Source: SZUA-430 sp044375275
GTDB taxonomy: Bacteria > Pseudomonadota > Alphaproteobacteria > Micropepsales > Micropepsaceae
Assembly (NCBI GenBank): GCA_044375275.1
Contig: JBILMZ010000002.1
Coordinates: 1 to 57,895, forward strand
DNA length: 57,895 bases
Direction: 5' to 3'
Shown here: piece after piece, positions 16,217 to 26,294 of the stretch
How the letters are laid out: every line of letters begins with the position of its first letter
Numbering within the stretch: position 1 is the first letter of the stretch
Position numbers and translations under genes: made by a program
The notes under the pieces: model-generated
What the model saw: only the letters and a program-made list of their open reading frames with translations
Databases searched by the model: none
Told to the model about the DNA's origin: nothing

Positions 16217-17953
16217 CTAGCCCTCGGGCTCTAGCGGCAGCTCCACGACGAAACGCGCGCCGGTGATCTTGCCATCTGCATCCCGCAGGTTTTCGGCGAC
16301 GATCTTGCCATCGTGGACTTCCACGATCTGGCGCGAGATCGACAGGCCGAGACCGGAGTTCTTTCCAAACCCGTGGGACAACGGACGCGCCGTGTAGAAC
16401 CGGCGGAAGATCACCTCAAGATTCTCGTCGGGAATGCCTGGACCCTGGTCTTCGATCGTGATGACAGCGCGACCGCTGGCACTGCGCGCGCTGATGTGGA
16501 TCTCGCCTTCCTTCGGGCTGAAGGACATCGCATTCTCGATGATGTTGCGGAACACCTGCGCCAGCGGGCCTTCCAGCCCGCGCACGCGCAAGCCCGAAGC
16601 CGGCAGGTCCAGCACGATCTTCGGCGCCCCCTGCACGTCCGGGTCCTGGAACATCTCCGCAAGCGCATTCACGAGCGCCGCAACATCGACGGGATGCGCC
16701 TTTGCGCGCGACAGCTCTGCATCAAGGCGCGATGCGTCCGAGATCTCGGAAATGAGCCGGTTGAGACGGCGCACGTCATCACGCACGACACCCATCAGCT
16801 TCTGCCGCTTGTCCTCGTCCGTCGTGCGCCGCAGTGTTTCGATGGCACTCGCCACCGACGTCAGCGGGTTCTTGATCTCGTGGGCGACATCAGCTGCAAA
16901 CTGTTCGATCGCATCCATGCGCGCGTAAAGCGCGGCCGTCATCGCCCGCAGCGAGATGGACAGGTCACCGATCTCGTCATGCCGGCGTGCCAGGTTGGGA
17001 ATGGCATTGAATATGCGACCGCCACTGCGCACGAGTTCAGCACCCTGCGACAGCTTCCGGATCGGTCCCGTGACATGCCACAGCATGATCAGCGACGCAG
17101 CCAGGATCACTGCAAAGCCAATCGCCGCACCGGCCACCATCTGCGCTGCCTCATTGGCAAGCGCATCATCAATGTCACCGGCCTCGGTCGAGAGCATGAG
17201 GACGCCCATGACATACTGAAGCCGCCGGATGGGAACAGCCACCGACACGATCAGGTTGCCGTCCGAATTGATCCGTTCCGCAGATCCCGCCTCGGCGCGC
17301 TCCAGCGCATGCCGGACTTCCTCGAAGCTTTCGCCCGCCTGCTGCGGCTCGTCATTGACGATGGGCGGGATCTCTTTCCCGGCCCTGAGCTTGTAGAGCC
17401 CGCTGCGAAGACCAGACTGCAGTTCATCAATCAGGTCGATCTGGCCGGGCGGAGGCAACTCGCGCGCCTGGACCTGGTTGCGCGACAGGATGAAGCGCGT
17501 GTCCTGAATGGGCCGTCCGCTCCTGTCGAACACACGGGCCCGCATGCCGGTAGGCGCAACAAGGCCATTGAGCACCTGCGCCGCCTTGAGATCGTCAAGC
17601 TCTGTCGCGGTCTCCGAGTCGATTTCGCCGACTGCGCCATACCGCGCAAGCGCTGCAGCAACGATCTCGGCCTGCGTACGCAGCGACTTCACGCGCTCAT
17701 CGACCAGCGAAACGCGGATCTCCTGAAGCCAGTAGATCCCGGCCCCGAACACGAGAAGCGCCACGAAATTGAAGCCAATCACCTTGAGGGTCAGCAGCGA
17801 CAGCCGGCGCTTCGTCGGACGAAAGGCCAGGCCCCGGGGCCGCGCGCGACGGGGCCGCGCGAACCCGGTCAGCCAGGACGTGAAGCGCCGCAGCACAGAG
17901 CGCGCTGGCTCTTCAACCCCTGTCTTGGTGTGGTCGGCGCCGGCTTCGCTCAA
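16217..17953 (-). CDS. chvG: ChvG-type sensor histidine kinase
   Basis: This 578-residue kinase has two transmembrane segments (about residues 56-77 and 271-293) around a periplasmic sensor domain, then HAMP, HisKA with the phospho-acceptor H358 in AADVAHEIKNPLTS, and HATPase (N-box NIIENAMSF, G1 DQGPGIP, G2 GLGLS). ChvG/ExoS senses acid or envelope stress and phosphorylates ChvI. The start is TTG at 17953, sharing TTGA with the chvI stop; no better Met is available before the first membrane segment. hprK follows directly. Confidence 0.92.
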   Translation of the reverse strand: MSEAGADHTKTGVEEPARSVLRRFTSWLTGFARPRRARPRGLAFRPTKRRLSLLTLKVIGFNFVALLVFGAGIYWLQEIRVSLVDERVKSLRTQAEIVAAALARYGAVGEIDSETATELDDLKAAQVLNGLVAPTGMRARVFDRSGRPIQDTRFILSRNQVQARELPPPGQIDLIDELQSGLRSGLYKLRAGKEIPPIVNDEPQQAGESFEEVRHALERAEAGSAERINSDGNLIVSVAVPIRRLQYVMGVLMLSTEAGDIDDALANEAAQMVAGAAIGFAVILAASLIMLWHVTGPIRKLSQGAELVRSGGRIFNAIPNLARRHDEIGDLSISLRAMTAALYARMDAIEQFAADVAHEIKNPLTSVASAIETLRRTTDEDKRQKLMGVVRDDVRRLNRLISEISDASRLDAELSRAKAHPVDVAALVNALAEMFQDPDVQGAPKIVLDLPASGLRVRGLEGPLAQVFRNIIENAMSFSPKEGEIHISARSASGRAVITIEDQGPGIPDENLEVIFRRFYTARPLSHGFGKNSGLGLSISRQIVEVHDGKIVAENLRDADGKITGARFVVELPLEPEG

Positions 17954-18648
17954 GCTTCGACGTACTTGTAGCCGACGCCATACAGCGTCTGGATCGAATC
18001 AAAGTTGTCATCGATGTGCTTGAACTTCTTGCGCAGCCGCTTGATGTGGCTGTCGATGGTACGGTCATCGACATAGACCTGATCGTCATAGGCCGCATCC
18101 ATGAGGTTGTCGCGGCTCTTGACGATCCCGGGGCGCGACGCCAGCGCCAGCAGGATCAGAAACTCGGTGACAGTGAGCTGGACTTCCTTGGTATCCCAGG
18201 TACAGGAGTGACGCTGCTGGTCGAGCACAAGCTTGCCGCGCGTCATCACTTCCTTGGGAGCAGTCGAACCCGCCGGAGCATTGCGGGCTTCCGCACGACG
18301 CAATACGGCACGCACGCGCTGCACCAGCAGGCGCTGCGTAAAGGGCTTCTTGATATAGTCATCCGCACCCAGGCTCAGACCAACCACCTCGTCGATCTCT
18401 TCGTCCTTTGACGTCAGGAAGATCACGGGGAGATCGCTGGACTGCCGCAGCCGCTTGAGGACCTCGTGGCCATCCATGCGCGGCATCTTGATGTCGAGGA
18501 TCGCCAGCGAAGGCGGCGTGGACTGCAGGGCGGAGAGCGCGGAGACCCCGTCGGAATAGGTCCGCACCTGAAACCCCTCCTGTTCCAGCGCCATGGACAG
18601 GGAGGAGAGGATGTTCCGGTCATCATCAACCAGAGCGATGGTGTACAT
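17950..18648 (-). CDS. chvI: ChvI-type OmpR-family response regulator
   Basis: This 232-residue regulator has a receiver domain (acidic pocket VDDD at about residues 7-9, phospho-Asp in LAILDIKMP, Lys in FLTSKDE) and a C-terminal winged-helix domain ending DSIQTLYGVGYKYVEA, typical of ChvI. I chose MYTIALVDDD at 18648; the upstream in-frame ATGs at 18705 and 18693 would add an atypical tail. It is the first gene of the chvI-chvG-hprK-IIA-ptsH run and points away from pckA, a known ChvI-linked gene in rhizobia. Confidence 0.92.
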   Translation of the reverse strand: MYTIALVDDDRNILSSLSMALEQEGFQVRTYSDGVSALSALQSTPPSLAILDIKMPRMDGHEVLKRLRQSSDLPVIFLTSKDEEIDEVVGLSLGADDYIKKPFTQRLLVQRVRAVLRRAEARNAPAGSTAPKEVMTRGKLVLDQQRHSCTWDTKEVQLTVTEFLILLALASRPGIVKSRDNLMDAAYDDQVYVDDRTIDSHIKRLRKKFKHIDDNFDSIQTLYGVGYKYVEA

Positions 18649-18906
18649 TGCGGCCTCGGCCCCCTTGGGTTCAGAGAATCTTGTCGACGACATATATAGG
18701 CCCACCCCGTACCCTCCGCCATCATTCCTCGTGGTGACATACGCTGCACCAACCTAGCTTTCCCTAAGTGCCGCAATGGTTTGGAGAGGCAAACTAACCA
18801 GTTCCGCTTGCGACGACCCGAGACGTTTCGCAAACCATCTACAGAGCTATTTTGTCATTTTGGAGGCTCTCTTGGGCTCTGCGTGTCGGCCGATATTGCG
18901 TCCGGC

Positions 18907-18928
18907 GTGCACCACCCGTATGGTGCAC
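18907..18928. promoter_or_regulatory. Inverted repeat upstream of pckA
   Basis: GTGCACCA and TGGTGCAC form perfect 8-bp arms around CCCGTA, 69-90 bp before the pckA start and in the divergent chvI-pckA region. Its position suggests a dimeric regulator site; the protein is unknown. Confidence 0.4.
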
Positions 18929-18996
18929 CTTCAAACTGAAAAACAAGAGATTTCTGCCATTTCGCCTTCGCATTGGCGCGCCGGAGACCACGACGA

Positions 18997-20607
<1,611 letters not shown>

Positions 20608-20610
20608 CCG

Positions 20611-21126
20611 GTGAAGGCCGGGGCTCTCGCAACACTGGTTGCGGCGGGATCGTTTCTCGCCGCATCAGCCGCGGCAGCCCGGCCTTCGGTCGACTGGTCA
20701 CGCGCGCCCGTCACGGAAGACGGAAGTCTGCTCTGGATCCTGCAAGTCGACGGCACTGTTGCCACCGCGGCTTATGGCCTGCCTGAATCCGACTATGTCG
20801 TGCTGACACTTCACTGCGATGGCGCGGGAAAGCTGTCTGCGTCGCACTTCGACCCGCAGTTCGAGCCCTTCTCCCGCTATGACATCCGCCTGCGCGCCGG
20901 GACCATCGAAGCCCGCACTGCTGGCACGACGAAGGAGCGCATGGAACTCGACGACCTCGTGGACCTGTCGTTCCTGCTGCCGACCGAAGCAAAGTTCCTC
21001 ACTGCACTGAAGGCGGGCGGGAACCTCTCCGTCATGTTCCATGGCCCCGGCAAGGACCATGTCGGCTTCACGCTCCCGATGCCGGTCGCCGACCTCGAAC
21101 CGCTGTTCAAGACCTGCGGGCTCTGA
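20611..21126 (+). CDS. Exported protein of unknown function after pckA
   Basis: This 171-residue product has a GTG start only 3 bp after the pckA stop and a signal peptide with likely cleavage near ASAAAARP (residue 24). I do not recognise the mature domain. It is beta-rich, with a Cys in LHCDG and a last Cys in KTCGL. The close spacing implies co-transcription with pckA. Confidence 0.75.
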   Translation: MKAGALATLVAAGSFLAASAAAARPSVDWSRAPVTEDGSLLWILQVDGTVATAAYGLPESDYVVLTLHCDGAGKLSASHFDPQFEPFSRYDIRLRAGTIEARTAGTTKERMELDDLVDLSFLLPTEAKFLTALKAGGNLSVMFHGPGKDHVGFTLPMPVADLEPLFKTCGL

Positions 21127-21204
21127 AGTCAGCCTCACTCCCTCGCTTCCACGTCGGCACCATCAGCGACATACGATTTGTAGAACGCGCTGCTCCAGCA
21201 CACC

Positions 21205-21280
21205 CGTCTCCTCCTCACGGAGTGAGGAGGTGGCTGCGCATTGCGACAGCAATGCTGCAGACGGAGGAGTTACCCACGGT
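21205..21280. repeat. Half-copy of palindromic repeat (family E)
   Basis: The hairpin CTCCTCAC gga GTGAGGAG (21211-21229) is followed by GTGGCTGCGCA, a small stem, TGCTGCAGACG and GAGGAGTTACCCACGG. The last block is the same as at 45331-45349, and the GTGGCTGCGCA/TGCTGCAGACG blocks are shared with family A near 54-57 kb. Only the right half is recognisable. It fills the gap between two convergent genes. Confidence 0.7.
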
Positions 21281-21315
21281 GAAGAATCGCCACCAACGAA
21301 CTCCCTCCCCCGCAG

Positions 21316-24246
21316 CTAGTGCGCCTCGTCCCAGTTGAGGCCGGCCTTGGCGTCCACGGTCAGCGGCACGGTGAGCTTGAGCACCGGCTCCGCCGCCTGC
21401 TCCATCACCTTGCGAACCACGTCACGCGTCTTGTCGACCTCCGCCTCCGGCACCTCGAAGACAAGTTCGTCATGCACCTGCAGCAGCATGCGCCCCGACA
21501 GCCCGGCTGACGTCAGCGCCTCCGGCATGCGGATCATCGCACGGCGTATGATGTCGGCAGCCGAACCCTGGATCGGCGCATTGATCGCCGCCCGCTCGAC
21601 AAAGGCACGCATGGACGGGTTGGACGAGTTGATGTCCGGCAGGTTGATCTTGCGCCCGAAGATGGTCGTGACGAAGAGCTTCTCGTGCGCTTCCTGCTTC
21701 GTCCGGTCCATGTAGGCGCGGATGCCCGGAAAGCGCTCGAAATAGGTCTTGATATAGGCGCCCGCCTCTTCGCGCGGAATGCTGAGCTGGTTGGCGAGCC
21801 CGAACGCCGAGATGCCGTAGATGATGCCGAAATTGATCGCCTTCGCGCGACTGCGCACATCGGCCGGCATCCCCTTTACCGGCACCCCAAACATCTCGGA
21901 GGCCGTCATGGCATGAATGTCGATGCCCTCGGCAAAAGCCTTCTTCAGCGCCGGAATGTCGGCAATGTGCGCGAGCAGCCGCAGCTCGACCTGGCTGTAG
22001 TCCGCACTGATGAGCTTCATGCCTTCCGGTGCAACGAAGGCCGTCCGGATCTCCCGCCCTTCCTTGGTGCGGATGGGAATGTTCTGCAGGTTCGGATCAT
22101 TGGACGAGAGCCGCCCCGTGGACGTCGCTGCCATCGAATAGGACGTATGGATGCGCCCGGTCTTCGCATTGATGTAGGTCGGCAGGGCGTCGGTATAGGT
22201 GCTCTTCAGCTTAGAGAGCTGCCGCCAGTCAATGATCCGGCGCGGCAGGTCATGGCCCTGCGCCGCGAGCTCTTCCAGCGCATCGGCGTCGGTCGCCCAC
22301 TGCCCTGTCTTGGTCTTCTTGCCGCCAGGCAGGCTGAACTTGCCAAACAGGATCTCGCCAAGCTGCTTGGGTGAACCCAGGTTGAAGCGCTCGCCAGCCA
22401 GCTTGTGGATCTCGGTCTCAAGCTCGCCCATCTTCTGCGCAAAGCGCTGCGAGAGCCGCGCGAGCACATCGCGGTCAACCTTCACGCCGGCCTGCTCCAT
22501 GTCGGCGAGCACGGTGACAAGCGGCCGCTCCAGCGTCTCATAGACAACGGCCATGCCCTCGGCCGCAAGGCGCGGCTTCATCAGCCCATGCAGGCGCAGC
22601 GTGACATCCGCATCCTCGGCAGAATAGGCCGTCGCCTCGGCAATCGGCACGCGGTCAAAGGTGATCTGCCCCTTGCCCTTGCCGGCCACTTCCGAGAAAG
22701 CAATCGGCTTGTGCTGCAGGAAGCGCTCGGACAGTTCGTCCATGCCGTGCCGGTGCAGCCCTTCGTCCAGCGCATACGACATCAGCATCGTGTCGTCGAA
22801 GGGATGAAGGCGAATGCCGAGGTTCAGCAGGATGTGAAAGTCATACTTCACGTTCTGCCCGACCTTGAGGACCGCCGGATCTTCCAGCAAGGGCTTGAGC
22901 TTCGCGAGAACAACCTCGATCGGCAACTGCTCCGGACGCGACCCCGAAAAGTCGAGGCCATCTCCCGCGCCGTGGCCAACAGGAATGTAGCAGGCCCGCC
23001 CCGGCGCAACCGCCAGCGCAACGCCGACCAGCCGTGCTTCCATCTCCGAAAGCGAGGTGGTCTCCGTGTCGACGCACACCGTGCCGGCGTCATGCGCCAG
23101 CGCGATCCAGCGCTCCAGCGCGTCCACCGTGTTGACGGTTTCATAGCGGCTGCGATCAACGACAGCCATGATGCCTTCGCGATCAAAGACGGCGCCCGGC
23201 CCTGTCGGCGCGAGGACAGCAGCCTCACTGCGGGCCGATCCCGTTGCGGCCGCTTCCGTTGCAGCCGGAGCAGCACCGCCGCCCACGCTCAACACAGGCG
23301 TCGGCAGCGACGCGACATCACTCAGGTCCCATTCGGCAGCAACGCGCTTGAAGAGCGTGTGAAACTCCATCGCCTTGAGGAACCCGGCGAGCTCCCGCGC
23401 ATCCGGCTCCACCACCCCAAGGTCCGACAGCGGAACCGGCACCGGCGCATTGGCATCGAGAAGCACGAGGCGCCGCGAAACCCGCGCCTTCTCCGCATGC
23501 TCGATGAGCGACTCGCGGCGCTTGGGCTGCTTGATCTCTCCGGCCCGGCTCAGCAGCGTCTCGAGGTCGCCATAGGTGTTGATCAGCTCGGCCGCTGTCT
23601 TGATGCCGATCCCGGGCACGCCCGGCACGTTGTCGGTGGAGTCACCCGCCAGCGCCTGCACGTCGACCACCTTGTCTGGCGGCACGCCGAACTTCTCCAT
23701 CACCTCCGCCGAGCGGATCGACTTCGACTTCACCGGATCCTGCAGTTCGACCTTGCCGTCGACAACGAGCTGCATGAGGTCCTTGTCCGACGAGATGATC
23801 GTGACAAAGGCCCCTGCCGCAGCAGCCTGCGCCGCATAGGTGGCAATCAGGTCATCCGCCTCGAACCCTTCAAGCTCGACAGCCGGAACACCAAAGGCGC
23901 GGGTCGCGTCCCGGATGAGCGAGAACTGCGGAACAAGATCTTCGGGCGGCGGCGGCCGGTGCGCCTTGTATTCGGGAAAGAATGCGTTGCGGAAGCTCAC
24001 GCGTGACGTATCGAAGATGACCGCCAGATGCGTAGGGCGCTCGCCGGACTTGGTATCCTGCAGCAGCTTGAACAGCATGTTGCAGAAGCCGGAAACGGCA
24101 CCGACAGGCAACCCGTCGCTCTTGCGCGTCAGCGGCGGCAGCGCATGGAACGCGCGGAAAATGTAACCCGATCCATCGATCAGGTAGATGTGGTCACCCT
24201 TGCCGATGTGCCGGCCCTGGGCCGTGCCGGCCGTGCGGTCGGTCAA
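21316..24246 (-). CDS. polA: DNA polymerase I
   Basis: This product of about 976 residues has all three Pol I activities. It has an N-terminal 5'-3' exonuclease (HIYLIDGSGYIFRAFH), a 3'-5' exonuclease with its acidic DTET motif at about residue 391, and a polymerase domain with motif A DYSQVELR (about 748) and motif C QVHDELVFE (about 922). I propose the TTG at 24246 as start: it overlaps the stop of the upstream zinc-finger gene as TTGA and gives the usual short leader, whereas the ATG at 24306 lies inside that gene. It acts in Okazaki-fragment and excision repair. Confidence 0.95.
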   Translation of the reverse strand: MTDRTAGTAQGRHIGKGDHIYLIDGSGYIFRAFHALPPLTRKSDGLPVGAVSGFCNMLFKLLQDTKSGERPTHLAVIFDTSRVSFRNAFFPEYKAHRPPPPEDLVPQFSLIRDATRAFGVPAVELEGFEADDLIATYAAQAAAAGAFVTIISSDKDLMQLVVDGKVELQDPVKSKSIRSAEVMEKFGVPPDKVVDVQALAGDSTDNVPGVPGIGIKTAAELINTYGDLETLLSRAGEIKQPKRRESLIEHAEKARVSRRLVLLDANAPVPVPLSDLGVVEPDARELAGFLKAMEFHTLFKRVAAEWDLSDVASLPTPVLSVGGGAAPAATEAAATGSARSEAAVLAPTGPGAVFDREGIMAVVDRSRYETVNTVDALERWIALAHDAGTVCVDTETTSLSEMEARLVGVALAVAPGRACYIPVGHGAGDGLDFSGSRPEQLPIEVVLAKLKPLLEDPAVLKVGQNVKYDFHILLNLGIRLHPFDDTMLMSYALDEGLHRHGMDELSERFLQHKPIAFSEVAGKGKGQITFDRVPIAEATAYSAEDADVTLRLHGLMKPRLAAEGMAVVYETLERPLVTVLADMEQAGVKVDRDVLARLSQRFAQKMGELETEIHKLAGERFNLGSPKQLGEILFGKFSLPGGKKTKTGQWATDADALEELAAQGHDLPRRIIDWRQLSKLKSTYTDALPTYINAKTGRIHTSYSMAATSTGRLSSNDPNLQNIPIRTKEGREIRTAFVAPEGMKLISADYSQVELRLLAHIADIPALKKAFAEGIDIHAMTASEMFGVPVKGMPADVRSRAKAINFGIIYGISAFGLANQLSIPREEAGAYIKTYFERFPGIRAYMDRTKQEAHEKLFVTTIFGRKINLPDINSSNPSMRAFVERAAINAPIQGSAADIIRRAMIRMPEALTSAGLSGRMLLQVHDELVFEVPEAEVDKTRDVVRKVMEQAAEPVLKLTVPLTVDAKAGLNWDEAH

Positions 24247-24428
24247 TAGTGCCCGGCCTCGGCCGCCTGCTTGGAAAGCACGAACTTCCGGTCGCAATAG
24301 GGACACTCGACCGAGTGGTCGGGGCCCATCTCCAGGAAGACCTTGGGATGGCCGAGCGCACCACCACCGCCATCACAGGCGATGCGGTGCTTGTCGACTA
24401 CGATGACTTCTGGAGGAGGTGTCGTCAT
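24243..24428 (-). CDS. Small CHCC zinc-finger protein
   Basis: This 61-residue protein has the ligand set of the zf-CHCC family: C19, H27, then C42 and C45 in VECPYCDRKFVL. The family is common in alphaproteobacteria as a stand-alone protein and is related to the zinc domain of mitochondrial complex I subunit NDUFS6; its free bacterial role is unclear. It overlaps the proposed polA start. Confidence 0.85.
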   Translation of the reverse strand: MTTPPPEVIVVDKHRIACDGGGGALGHPKVFLEMGPDHSVECPYCDRKFVLSKQAAEAGHY

Positions 24429-24553
24429 GGCGAGAACGGGCCCAAAGCTTTGAATTTGGCCGGATCATACCGGGTGAAACCGCCGCTGCAAGCACCACAG
24501 GCCACCCGCATTGCATCAGCACACAGCTTTCGCTAGTGTCCCGCCCGGCCAAG

Positions 24554-24630
24554 GCACCCATAGCTCAGCTGGATAGAGTGCTGCCCTCCGAAGGCAGAGG
24601 TCGCACGTTCGAATCGTGCTGGGTGCGCCA
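24554..24630 (+). tRNA. tRNA-Arg (anticodon CCG)
   Basis: A 77-nt cloverleaf is visible. The acceptor stem GCACCCA pairs with TGGGTGC, the D arm contains AGCTCAGCTGGATAGAG, the anticodon stem CTGCC/GGCAG encloses loop CTCCGAA (anticodon CCG, reading CGG), and the T arm is GCACG TTCGAAT CGTGC. CCA is encoded at the 3' end (24628-24630). Confidence 0.97.
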
Positions 24631-25375
24631 TTCTCCCGATACTCAACTGCGGGACACAGGCACCGAAAGCATCCGGGCCAGAATTGGTACCCCACCCCGC
24701 ACAGCCGGCACCCTCTCCATGACTTCCCGAGCTGTCTGGTCTCCGCTTTCGGAAGATGACACAAGCGCCGAACGCGAAGCCTTTTTTCGCTGTTTCCCGC
24801 CAGTCTCGTCACCTGAAGATGACACTTTCGTCGTTGATTTTGCATCTGTTCATCTTCGTCTTTGAGGTCGTATTCCGCGCCCGGCGTGTGAAGCGCGCCC
24901 CGATCCGTACCAGGAAATCCTGAGACGCAGTCCGGCCCACTCCCCCGCTTTTCCTTTTCGCGCGGAGCTCACGAGGCGGTCGCTTAGGCACAGAGCCCAA
25001 ATCCGCCGGTCGTCTTTTGAATTGTCAAATCGCAGGCAGCCGAAGCCGCAAAACAAGAAAGAACATAATAGGAACTTTAGAGTATATCAAGGGCCCAAAG
25101 CGCGACCTTTTGGACAGGCAAGTCCTCACGCGTTATAGTTGGCAGCAAGTTACCCACCACCCGCACATCGCATCTCATCCCGAGACGACGGCGCAATCCC
25201 AACCACCAACGGACCTATTGATGTCACCGCAGTCTCGATACTGAAGAAAAACTCCAGGTGATGGAAACGGAGAATACATGGACATCGCACGACTCACGAT
25301 CTGCCTCGACGACCTGCTTCCATGCTTTGAAGAACTGGAGTCCGACACCACTCCGAAGCACCGGCTTCGTCATCC
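24631..25375. other. Gene-poor stretch after tRNA-Arg
   Basis: About 750 bp with visibly lower GC than the surroundings and no recognised gene. It contains a LexA-type box at 25061-25075 and one short candidate ORF at 25278. tRNA genes are common integration sites, but I could not find a repeated tRNA 3' end downstream, so an island origin is only a possibility. Confidence 0.5.
25061..25075 (+). promoter_or_regulatory. LexA-type SOS box without an assigned gene
   Basis: GAAC-ATAATAG-GAAC fits the alphaproteobacterial LexA consensus GAAC-N7-GAAC and closely matches the box before imuA (GAAC-ATAACGG-GAAC), including the preceding AAAGAAC context. A possible -10 (TATATC) follows at about 25083. 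No clear SOS gene follows on either strand. Confidence 0.55.
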
Positions 25376-25457
25376 TCAAACCGCGTTGATGGAACCGTCC
25401 AAATCCTTGAAACCTTCTTTGAAACTTTCCCGCGCCTGGAGCTCATCTTTGTTTTGA
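25278..25457 (+). CDS. Candidate 59-codon ORF downstream of the LexA box
   Basis: The ATG at 25278 is preceded by GGAG at 5-nt spacing. The product begins MDIARLTICLDDLLPCFEEL, an acidic amphipathic stretch, then becomes basic and serine-rich. It overlaps an opposite-strand candidate at its 3' half, so at most one is likely real over that part. I recognise no family. Its only support is the ribosome binding site and the SOS box 200 bp upstream. Confidence 0.22.
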   Translation: MDIARLTICLDDLLPCFEELESDTTPKHRLRHPQTALMEPSKSLKPSLKLSRAWSSSLF

Positions 25458-25519
25458 GTTCCAATTGATTCAATGAGGGACTCAGCCACCGGGTGCGGTG
25501 TTATCTGGATCGTGTCCAC
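25376..25519 (-). CDS. Candidate 47-codon ORF overlapping the end of the upstream membrane-protein gene
   Basis: A GTG at 25519 starts MDTIQITPHPVAESLIESIG and continues with a balanced, mostly acidic composition to a TGA at 25376. It overlaps the last 38 bp of the membrane-protein gene in another frame. The composition looks protein-like and the codons are AT-rich compared with the neighbours. It could be a small coupled gene or the original C-terminus of the upstream gene displaced by a frameshift. Confidence 0.35.
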   Translation of the reverse strand: MDTIQITPHPVAESLIESIGTQNKDELQARESFKEGFKDLDGSINAV

Positions 25520-26174
25520 TACCAAACCCCATCCCCATTCCACCGCCGGCACCACCCATACCGCCACCCGGTTCGCCGCTACCGCCGTCAGTTTTTTCCC
25601 GGCTACCCTCGCTCTTCCCGCTACGAGGTCCGCTACCTTGCGGTCTCGTCGGGCCTTGCAGGGGTATAATCACCGAATTGGGAATTGGATCGAGATCTAG
25701 TGCCACTCGAATGTAGTTGCGGAGCGATACGACGAGTTCAGCGGTGTGAATGGACTGTCCTGCCGCCATGTCAGTCGCAGCCTGCCCGGCAAGACGCACC
25801 TGTTCCTGGGTGCCAAGAAGCAGGATATCAGACAACGCTGCCTCGACTGCGTCCCGGATGCGACGCCGGCGATCTGAGGTTTCGTTGCCAGGTTTCCCGG
25901 CTAACTCGTCCTCTCTCTCTTCTGTGGAACTCCGAAGATCATGAAGATGGACAGGATTAACAGATAGCTGCCCCGTAAATGAGCCCCCCAGTGTCTTGTA
26001 TGCTGCGATGAGGGTCTTCAGGCGCTCGTTTATCTGCCGATTCATCCGCTGCTGGCGCTGCTGAATGGTGAGCATCATGAGGACGCGGATTCCGACGCCA
26101 ATCATCGCGAAGACAGCAAGACCGAGAACGCTGGTCAGTACCCCTTGCCACGAACTCAAATCGAGAAATTTCAT
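25482..26174 (-). CDS. Conserved membrane protein of unknown function, glycine-rich tail
   Basis: This product of about 230 residues starts MKFLDLSSWQGVL (ATG at 26174; ATG at 26183 also possible). It has one transmembrane helix near residues 12-34, a charged segment QQRQQRMNRQINERLKTL, the block AAYKTLGGSFTG, a helical part (RDAVEAALSDILLLGT...QVRLAG) and a low-complexity Gly/Met/Ser-rich C-terminus. I recognise the pattern as a recurrent conserved hypothetical family of proteobacteria without an assigned function. Confidence 0.7.
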   Translation of the reverse strand: MKFLDLSSWQGVLTSVLGLAVFAMIGVGIRVLMMLTIQQRQQRMNRQINERLKTLIAAYKTLGGSFTGQLSVNPVHLHDLRSSTEEREDELAGKPGNETSDRRRRIRDAVEAALSDILLLGTQEQVRLAGQAATDMAAGQSIHTAELVVSLRNYIRVALDLDPIPNSVIIPLQGPTRPQGSGPRSGKSEGSREKTDGGSGEPGGGMGGAGGGMGMGFGSGHDPDNTAPGG

Positions 26175-26294
26175 GTACGGCATCCCTGTGCGCTGCTGGC
26201 CAGAAGAATTGGGGTCGGACAAAGCTCCGAGGCAAAAGACAGTATCACCGTATTTGAGTGGCGTCTGATCCCGATTCCACATGAGGAAAACCCA

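Noticed and set aside
22405..24006. Long plus-strand open frame opposite polA
   Set aside because: Arg/His-rich antisense artefact; polA is unmistakable on the minus strand.
24554..25480. Integrated island with att repeats at tRNA-Arg
   Set aside because: GC drops and genes are unfamiliar, but I found no duplicated tRNA 3' end and no integrase in the window.
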